From assembly GCA_964425745.1 (NCBI GenBank), contig CAYRNW010000032.1:1-27850 (forward strand): 27,850 bases of DNA. Reading direction: 5' to 3'. How positions within the stretch are numbered: the stretch's first letter is position 1; the number at the start of each line of letters is the position of its first letter. Shown piece after piece: positions 22,552 through 27,850 of this stretch. The DNA is from CALCNS01 sp964425745 (lineage in GTDB: Bacteria > Bacillota > JAAYKD01). The translations under genes were made by a program, and so were the position numbers. The notes beneath the pieces were generated by a model that was not told the origin of the DNA, ran no database searches, and saw only the letters and a list, made by a program, of their open reading frames with translations.

Positions 22552-24142
22552 CAATATAGGTGGCCACTACCTTTAAATTTCGGATCTCTTCTTCGGGAAT
22601 ATTGAGAATGTCGTCACTCAACACGGCAAAGTCGGCTTTCTTACCCACTTCTAGGCTCCCCACTTGATCTTCCAGACCACAATAGTAGGCACCGTTCTTG
22701 ATAAAGATTTCCAACATCTCCATGACCGATATGCACTCTTCAGAGCCCAACTGCACACCACGAGAGGTGCGACGAGTCACCGCTGCTGCCATGCCGAGGA
22801 ACGGATTATAATGAGCCGAGGTCATGTCGGAGTTGGCAAAAACGCGAATTCCCCGGTCCAAATACGTACGTAAGGGTTTGAAGCGGTTGACCCGTTCCAC
22901 TTCGAGATTATCAAAATAGATATCACCTTCCACCCAGATAAAGCCCGGTTGAACCGAAACGCCGATATCCCATTTTTTCATAATCTGCAGGGATTCTTCT
23001 GTGGGTAAATAGCCATGAATAATATGATGCTTACGCGGTTGAGCAATTTTATCCTCCGACAAAACGGTATCGAAGGTTCGGCAAGCGATATCCTGTGCCA
23101 AATCTCCGCAGCAATGAATCCCAATCGACCAGCCTGCACCATGCCCAATGCGGAAGTATTCTTCCAAGCGGTTAATATCCAGACGTAAAGGGATCTTGGT
23201 CTCAGTGCCGTCAATCCATGGTTCATTCATCATCGCAGTCTTGGAGCCGACACCGCCATCGATTGCCATTTTCAACGCAGCAAACCGTAATTTTTCGTCG
23301 CCAAACCCCTCAAAGACGCCTAAATTTGGAACCAAACTCTCCAAATCTTTGCCTTGAGTCGCATACAAGCCGTACCAGGCCGGCATCATGGCAATCCGCT
23401 GTTTCACGGCTTTGGCATTTCGCATCTTTTGATACGCTTTCATCTCCTCCGGACCAACGCCCGGGTCTAGAATTGTGGTGATGCCATATTTTAAATATTC
23501 ACCGGTCGCACGCTCAATAGCTGCCATGAGTTCCGCTTGCTTATCACTCTTGCCAATATTGCGCGGCACCACCGCACGCACCAAACGCTGCGCATTGTTG
23601 ATCAAATAGCCATTGGGCTCCCCGTCTTCCCGTAAACAGATGGTCCCGGTTTCCGGTTGAGGACCGCCTTTAACAATACCAGCGGCTTCCAATGCTAAGC
23701 TATTGACCACGGCACCTGCGAATAAGCGGCCTAAATACACCGGATTCTTAGGAGCTGCTTTGTCCAATTCCCAGCGTGTGGGGGGACGATATTCTTTGAA
23801 TTGAGATTCAATCCAGCCAGCTCCCTCAATCCAAGCACCTTCGGGTAAGGTTTTTGCCTTTTCGGCAATCAATTCTAAGACATCATCAATACAAGTGCAA
23901 TCAAACAGCAGCACTCCATCCATGGTAATTCCAGCTTCAATAATATGGTTGTGGGAATCGACGATCCCGGGAATCACGGTACGACCCTGTAAATCGATTT
24001 TCTCCCCATAGGTTCCGGCGTAGCGCAAGACTTCTTCGCTGCTACCCATTTTCATGACCTTGTCTTGGTGGATTACCATGCCCTCGACAACTTCACGCTG
24101 GTCATTGAGTGTAATAATCTTGCCGTTGTAATAAATTTTCAT
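22532..24142 (-). CDS. Amidohydrolase 3 (YtcJ-like) family protein
   Basis: The 536-aa metal-dependent hydrolase has the N-terminal beta-sandwich segment LQGRTVIPGIVDSHNHIIEAG with the HxH metal motif (SHNH), a later IGIHCCGD histidine, IIHGYLPT, and VFANSDMTSAHYNP with the catalytic aspartate. The C-terminal KKADFAVLSDDIL strand returns to the sandwich domain. Family members act on varied amides and carbamates; the substrate is unknown. AGGAGG precedes ATG 24142. Its 3' end overlaps the dehydrogenase start. It may generate the hydroxyacid or a precursor (inference). Confidence 0.9.
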   Translation of the reverse strand: MKIYYNGKIITLNDQREVVEGMVIHQDKVMKMGSSEEVLRYAGTYGEKIDLQGRTVIPGIVDSHNHIIEAGITMDGVLLFDCTCIDDVLELIAEKAKTLPEGAWIEGAGWIESQFKEYRPPTRWELDKAAPKNPVYLGRLFAGAVVNSLALEAAGIVKGGPQPETGTICLREDGEPNGYLINNAQRLVRAVVPRNIGKSDKQAELMAAIERATGEYLKYGITTILDPGVGPEEMKAYQKMRNAKAVKQRIAMMPAWYGLYATQGKDLESLVPNLGVFEGFGDEKLRFAALKMAIDGGVGSKTAMMNEPWIDGTETKIPLRLDINRLEEYFRIGHGAGWSIGIHCCGDLAQDIACRTFDTVLSEDKIAQPRKHHIIHGYLPTEESLQIMKKWDIGVSVQPGFIWVEGDIYFDNLEVERVNRFKPLRTYLDRGIRVFANSDMTSAHYNPFLGMAAAVTRRTSRGVQLGSEECISVMEMLEIFIKNGAYYCGLEDQVGSLEVGKKADFAVLSDDILNIPEEEIRNLKVVATYIDGERVY

Positions 24143-24162
24143 CGATCTGCCTCCTAAAATTT

Positions 24163-24990
24163 CTATTTTTTATCGTTGCCCGTTTCCGGGTCACATTGAA
24201 CCTCGATTATACGGCCCAATAAATCTTCAAGTTTCCTCTGCACCTGCTGGCAGTGTTTTCGCACTTTTGGAGTCAAGCGCTCCCCTAAATATTCTGCAAA
24301 CTGCAAGTACAACAATAGACCGGTTTCCACGCGTTGCAATAAGGGGAAACCCTCATCGACGCCAAAAGCCAAACCCATCATTTCTACCAACTCGGCTCCT
24401 TGGGGTTCGGTTTCATAGGCAAAGGTGAGTTCATCAAAGAACGCATTTTCGCTTTCCAAAAGAACGCCTTTCGCAATGAGCATCAGCCGCACCAATCCAT
24501 AGGTCAACCCGTAAAGCCCCAATAGCATATGACCTTCTTGTTTATGCCGCAATCCAGACATCGCTTTGTAGCATTCTTCTTGCCAGCCCAACATTTCACG
24601 ATTCAACAGCTCATCTGCTTTGGCAGTCATGGCGTCATCCCAAACAAATTGCTCTGCCTCCAGCTGTAACTCTCTCAAAATTCCCATGGGATCATACAAA
24701 ATCAACATTTGCTGTAAGCCCACGACATCATAAATAGCTCTGGCAGGGTCGGTTAAGCTTTTTCGCATTTGGGCTTCTGTTCGATATTGAACCACACGAT
24801 AAATGCCCTGATACAAATCAATGGTGGGTTCTTCCGGTGGTTGACTGGTAGGAGATAACAACGCAATGACGTCAATATCACTATATGGGGTAGCGTCACC
24901 ACGAGCATAACTCCCTACAATGGCAATTCCCAAAACATTTTCTCGAAGCAGTTGCGGCATCATCGCTTTTAACTGGTCATGGTCCAACAT
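24163..24990 (-). CDS. Pol-beta-type nucleotidyltransferase domain protein
   Basis: The 275-aa protein carries the GS (residues 26-27) and DID (38-40) motif in VGSYARGDATPYSDIDV, the signature of MNT/ANT-like nucleotidyltransferases. A helical C-terminal half follows (about 120-270). Start at ATG 24990 with CAGGTGA upstream. A longer frame to a GTG at 25077 would read through the terminator hairpin of the preceding gene, so it is rejected. It lies 20 bp upstream of the amidohydrolase and may lead that operon. The substrate is unknown; it is not obviously similar to the nucleotidyltransferase half of the 16176-17705 fusion beyond the motif. Confidence 0.83.
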   Translation of the reverse strand: MLDHDQLKAMMPQLLRENVLGIAIVGSYARGDATPYSDIDVIALLSPTSQPPEEPTIDLYQGIYRVVQYRTEAQMRKSLTDPARAIYDVVGLQQMLILYDPMGILRELQLEAEQFVWDDAMTAKADELLNREMLGWQEECYKAMSGLRHKQEGHMLLGLYGLTYGLVRLMLIAKGVLLESENAFFDELTFAYETEPQGAELVEMMGLAFGVDEGFPLLQRVETGLLLYLQFAEYLGERLTPKVRKHCQQVQRKLEDLLGRIIEVQCDPETGNDKK

Positions 24991-25063
24991 CCGAATCACC
25001 TGCCTTGCTTTATTTCTGTAGTGAAATTGTTCTCTATTGCTACGCCGAATCCCTCTTGATCGG

Positions 25064-25102
25064 TCAAAAAAAGCCACCTCTTGACCTCAATCAAGGGGTG
25101 GC
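25064..25102 (-). terminator. Rho-independent terminator of the aldo/keto reductase gene
   Basis: Twelve-base arms (25091-25102 and 25073-25084, one mismatch) around a 6-nt loop run into seven T on the minus strand. It separates this gene from the nucleotidyltransferase, so the latter needs its own promoter in 24991-25063, where I see no clear hexamers. Confidence 0.88.
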
Positions 25103-25110
25103 ACGAACTC

Positions 25111-25998
25111 TTATAACATTTTTCCATCTTTCGAGAAGAAGGTTTGACCTTTCACCTTTTCCAGTTCGGTTTTCAATATCGCCATATCTTCCGGTCCCAA
25201 AGGATTCTGTATACAGGCTTCAATATTTTCGACCTCAAATTGGAAACTGGCAAAGTTTCCAGGTGGGATCAGCATCTGAGGACCTAATGATAACGCATAA
25301 CGCATGGCTGCCTGACCGAACTCGATCTGCGTTTCTTCAATGGGTTTGCACCAAGACTTAGGATACGGCGACTGTTTGCGTTCCTCTTTTGAAGTCCAAG
25401 CACGTTGAACCAATGACTTAATGCCGATGATTCCCATTTTACGCTCGCGCGCTTTTAGAGCTAAGCGCTCCCCAATACGTTCGCTCAAATGTAAATGCCA
25501 GTTGAAAGGAAACATAACGGTATCGAAATCAAATCGTTCCAGCAACTGCAAGGCAACCTCTTCGCTATGCGATGAGAAGCCAAGATTGCGGATCAAGCCT
25601 TTTTCTTTGGCTTCTAACACGAATTGCATCACCCCACTCGGGGAGAATGCGGTCTCCAAATCTTCCATCGTAGACAACGAGTGCAGTTGGTATACATCGA
25701 AGTACTCCGTGTGCAGATTTTTCAAGGATTGCTCAAATTCTCTTTGGGCATCTACAGCATTACGTTGGGTGGTCTTACAGGCCAGATAAACCTTGGAACG
25801 ATACGGTTTGAGCGATTCGCCCAACTTCAGTTCGGCATCCCCATAACTGGGGGCGACATCAAAATAATTAATGCCTTGTTCAATCGCCCAGGCGACATAC
25901 CGGTTGGAATCGTGCTGCTCTTCGGAAGTAGAAACGATACCTCCATAAGCAACCGCACTCACTTCGAGTCCGGTTTTTCCCAAAATTTGACGAATCAC
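25111..25998 (-). CDS. Aldo/keto reductase
   Basis: The 295-aa NAD(P)H-dependent oxidoreductase shows the complete AKR tetrad: Asp47 and Tyr52 (FDVAPSYGDAE), Lys75 (LACKTTQ) and His106 (YQLHSL). The N-terminus LGKTGLEVSAVAYGG and the GLIRNLGFSSHS segment are typical of the YdhF/AKR11-13-like bacterial group. The start is GTG at 25998, with GGATGAGG upstream; no ATG fits the family N-terminus. Its promoter is at 26029-26056. The physiological substrate is unknown. Confidence 0.92.
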   Translation of the reverse strand: MIRQILGKTGLEVSAVAYGGIVSTSEEQHDSNRYVAWAIEQGINYFDVAPSYGDAELKLGESLKPYRSKVYLACKTTQRNAVDAQREFEQSLKNLHTEYFDVYQLHSLSTMEDLETAFSPSGVMQFVLEAKEKGLIRNLGFSSHSEEVALQLLERFDFDTVMFPFNWHLHLSERIGERLALKARERKMGIIGIKSLVQRAWTSKEERKQSPYPKSWCKPIEETQIEFGQAAMRYALSLGPQMLIPPGNFASFQFEVENIEACIQNPLGPEDMAILKTELEKVKGQTFFSKDGKML

Positions 25999-26028
25999 GA
26001 GGCCTCATCCTTTCATTATCGGTCAGAA

Positions 26029-26056
26029 ATTATATCCTACATTTTTCGAACTTCAA
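26029..26056 (-). promoter_or_regulatory. Promoter of the aldo/keto reductase gene
   Basis: On the minus strand TTGAAG (26056-26051), a 16-bp spacer and TATAAT (26034-26029). The -35 lies within the last codons of the upstream gene. Confidence 0.7.
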
Positions 26057-26522
26057 TCCGGAAGGGTTGAAACTCGTTTTTAATGTAGGTAGTGGTCACA
26101 AAGGCTCTTCCATCTTCTCCATCGACCATACCGGTGAGCAGACCATCTTTACCAAGCTGCAACCCGTGAATATCGATAATGGAACCGACTGCCGCTTCAA
26201 TTTTCTGCATCAGTTCGCGGCGGCACTGATGATAATGTTTGTCAAGATGCATTTCGATTTTTGCAGGAATCTCAGGTCTGGTTGTGCGTAAGAGTTCCAT
26301 AACGAACTCATCGGGAACATGGCTGCGACAATACTCCTGGTAGATGGCATCACTTTTGACCATGTCCGTTTCAATGGCTTCACTAAAGCCACTTTCAATT
26401 TCCAATAGTGTTTCAGCGGTTTTCAAATACTTGTCCTGCTCTACTCTGCGGCATTCGCGTAAAAAAGCTTCGATTGCTTCACTACCACACAAGCAGTTTT
26501 CAACTCTCATAGGGATTGGCAT
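26037..26522 (-). CDS. Hypothetical 161-aa protein, not recognised
   Basis: Start at ATG 26522, preceded by AAAGGAG; an in-frame start at 26540 would consume this site. The protein looks soluble, with no signal peptide. The N-terminal two-thirds is helical and charged and includes cysteines (ENCLCGSE near residue 10, EYCRSHV). The C-terminal third, about 115-161, looks like beta strands (IIDIHGLQLGKDGLLTGMVD, then RAFVTTTYI and FRIEVRKM). I cannot assign a family. A near-consensus promoter drives it. It lies between the aldo/keto reductase and the trailer end of the CRISPR array. Confidence 0.75.
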   Translation of the reverse strand: MPIPMRVENCLCGSEAIEAFLRECRRVEQDKYLKTAETLLEIESGFSEAIETDMVKSDAIYQEYCRSHVPDEFVMELLRTTRPEIPAKIEMHLDKHYHQCRRELMQKIEAAVGSIIDIHGLQLGKDGLLTGMVDGEDGRAFVTTTYIKNEFQPFRIEVRKM

Positions 26523-26574
26523 TAGAATCTCTCCTTTCAAGTGTACTTATAATAATATCATACTCTTTTCGACT

Positions 26575-26602
26575 TAATTATACCACAACCAGAAAGATTG
26601 TC
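26575..26602 (-). promoter_or_regulatory. Consensus sigma-A promoter of the 161-aa gene
   Basis: On the minus strand TTGACA (26602-26597), a 16-bp spacer and TATAAT (26580-26575), both perfect hexamers. The leader to the ATG at 26522 is about 45 nt. No operator-like symmetry is evident. Confidence 0.82.
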
Positions 26603-26677
26603 AAGAAACCGGGGGGATTGACGCTTTTTTCTAAATTTGTGAATTAGATTTGTAACCTCATTACTCAATCGGTAACA

Positions 26678-26706
26678 CTCCGTTTAACAACACACATGGG
26701 GTAGAT
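26678..26706 (-). repeat. Degenerate terminal CRISPR repeat (trailer end)
   Basis: The last 10 bases TGGGGTAGAT match the array repeat exactly, while the other part is largely diverged. Decay of the leader-distal repeat is the usual pattern and supports transcription of the array on the minus strand. It is followed by a 34-nt spacer. Confidence 0.75.
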
Positions 26707-26740
26707 GAAGGGTTATTATGTGACAAACATTGATGGTTTT

Positions 26741-27756
26741 CGGTTCACCCCCACATGCGTGGGGTAGATGCTGTGAAGTCCAGTATAATGTTCATCACCA
26801 AGCGGTTCACCCCCACATGCGTGGGGTAGATGCTTGTTTGCGAAATCATCTACAAAGAAGTGACGGTTCACCCCCACATGCGTGGGGTAGATGGCAGCGG
26901 CGTTAGTCATAATATTGGCGCAGGCCGGTTCACCCCCACATGCGTGGGGTAGATGCGTTTGGCAGGGACGATTCTTAAAAACGAATTCGGTTCACCCCCA
27001 CATGCGTGGGGTAGATGCGTTTAGCATTTGAAATTTGCATTCCTCGAACGGTTCACCCCCACATGCGTGGGGTAGATTACTGCTCGAAAGGTTGTGCCAA
27101 CCAGCACAATCGGTTCACCCCCACATGCGTGGGGTAGATTTCCGGTGCGGGCTATTTTGTTATGCTGTTGTGCGGTTCACCCCCACATGCGTGGGGTAGA
27201 TTGGCAGCAATCATAAGCCTATTCGGGTATGTCCGGTTCACCCCCACATGCGTGGGGTAGATGATCAACTTCTTACGTTCTCTGTGGATCCGTTGCGGTT
27301 CACCCCCACATGCGTGGGGTAGATTTATGTGGAAGCTGGAACGGACATCAACGCAGACGGTTCACCCCCACATGCGTGGGGTAGATGTCACTGGTCAAGC
27401 AAGACAATCGTCAGTGGTTCGGTTCACCCCCACATGCGTGGGGTAGATTTATGTGGAAGCTGGAACGGACATCAACGCAGACGGTTCACCCCCACATGCG
27501 TGGGGTAGATGTCACTGGTCAAGCAAGACAATCGTCAGTGGTTCGATTCACCCCCACATGCGTGGGGTAGATGACCGATGGTGATCTGTCAGGTGAGATG
27601 AAAACCGGTTCACCCCCACATGCGTGGGGTAGATTGAAAGGTCGTCAGCTTGTCGGTGTCGGTCAGCGGTTCACCCCCACATGCGTGGGGTAGATGAAAG
27701 CCTGACGTATGGAAAGATAAGCGCAACCGGTTCACCCCCACATGCGTGGGGTAGAT
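26741..27756 (-). CRISPR. Type I-E-like CRISPR array, 17 full 29-nt repeats
   Basis: On the plus strand the repeat begins CGGTTCACCCCCACATG and ends CGTGGGGTAGAT. Repeats start at 26741, 26803, 26864, 26926, 26988, 27049, 27111, 27173, 27234, 27296, 27358, 27420, 27482, 27544, 27606, 27667 and 27728; spacers are 32-33 nt. The palindromic CCCCAC/GTGGGG stem and a minus-strand 3' end GTGAACCG (the 8-nt crRNA handle) match type I-E repeats, so the crRNAs should be read on the minus strand with the leader to the right. One repeat (27544) has an A for G in the handle. No cas gene lies in the window. A decayed repeat bounds the left side and a truncated one the right. Confidence 0.97.
27325..27572. 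repeat. Tandem duplication of a two-spacer CRISPR block
   Basis: The 124-bp unit 27325-27448 (two spacers and two repeats) is repeated directly as 27449-27572. Both 33-nt spacers are identical between copies (27325 with 27449, 27387 with 27511). The only difference is one base in the last repeat (CGATTCAC at 27544 in place of CGGTTCAC). Unequal recombination or replication slippage between repeats explains it. Confidence 0.93.
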
Positions 27757-27789
27757 AGAGGTCCGCTCTTTGATGACCGAACTCGATAA

Positions 27790-27797
27790 CGGTTCAC
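27790..27797 (-). repeat. Truncated leader-side CRISPR repeat (8-nt handle only)
   Basis: After the 33-nt spacer 27757-27789 only CGGTTCAC of the repeat remains, equal to the 8-nt 5' handle of a type I-E crRNA. The sequence then changes abruptly at 27798. The first repeat is therefore interrupted or deleted. Confidence 0.8.
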
Positions 27798-27850
27798 TGG
27801 AGTGCTACGATAAAAGTAGAGTCTGAACCGCGAGATTATGCTATACTAAA
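27798..27850 (+). mobile_element. Possible left terminus of an IS3-family insertion sequence (partial)
   Basis: The sequence from the break begins TGGAGTG and continues with AAAAGTAGAGTCTG, a pattern like the terminal inverted repeats of IS3-family elements. An extended -10 (TGCTATACT, 27839-27847) fits a transposase promoter near such an end. It could also be unrelated leader or deletion-junction DNA. The window ends before any transposase gene. Confidence 0.35.

Noticed and set aside
24163..25077. Longer form of the nucleotidyltransferase from a GTG at 25077
   Set aside because: The extra 29 codons cross the terminator stem of the aldo/keto reductase gene, and CAGGTGA marks the ATG at 24990.
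26716..26910. Repetitive frames across the CRISPR array, here and at 27261-27570
   Set aside because: They are translations of the repeat (ThrHisValGly- and SerProProHis-type units) and are not genes.

Overview
The window looks like chromosomal DNA from a low-to-moderate GC Gram-positive anaerobe, most likely a Clostridia-type Firmicute. This is inferred from strong AGGAGG-type ribosome binding sites, textbook sigma-A promoters, a lipoprotein-anchored substrate-binding protein, a YitT protein, an XRE regulator, and an Etf/FAD-dehydrogenase operon of the kind anaerobes use for electron bifurcation. The species cannot be named from the sequence. No rRNA or tRNA gene was recognised.

Layout. (1) 283-3982, plus strand: a family-5 peptide/solute-binding lipoprotein and two Dpp/Opp permeases. 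The lipoprotein gene and the permease pair each have a promoter carrying the same palindromic element; no transporter ATPase gene is in the window. (2) 4068-7262, minus: HpcH/HpaI aldolase, M19 dipeptidase and D-serine ammonia-lyase, a small amino-acid/peptide catabolic set converging on the importer genes. (3) 7591-11183, plus: two translationally coupled ABC exporter half-transporters (a likely heterodimer), followed on the other strand by a short Rgg/PlcR-like XRE regulator. (4) 12196-13852, minus: arsR, ArsP-type permease and a mini-thioredoxin, with a clear promoter and a tandem operator. (5) 14089-18697, minus: YitT, a SAM methyltransferase, a two-helix membrane protein, a nucleotidyltransferase-GNAT fusion and a P-loop kinase-like protein. 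(6) 18943-24990, minus: nucleotidyltransferase, amidohydrolase, FAD-linked dehydrogenase, EtfB and EtfA with two ferredoxin clusters. The last three have the composition of a lactate dehydrogenase/Etf bifurcating complex. (7) 25111-26522, minus: aldo/keto reductase and an unrecognised 161-aa protein, each with its own promoter. (8) 26678-27797: a type I-E-like CRISPR array of 17 full repeats, read on the minus strand.

The most notable non-coding signals are these. Two families of REP-like palindromes occur at 13969-14073 and 18725-18854, and an exact 18-nt piece of one lies inside etfA. The leader-side end of the CRISPR array is cut so that only the last 8 nt of the first repeat (the crRNA handle) remain, followed by what resembles an IS3-family terminus. 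One two-spacer block of the array is tandemly duplicated. The arsR operator is four 8-bp repeats in tandem, and yitT has a leader hairpin that looks like an attenuator. No wholly new multi-gene system can be proved from the sequence alone. The best candidates for new biology are the REP sequence in etfA, the importer promoter element, and the cluster of small-molecule-modifying enzymes at 15073-18697.
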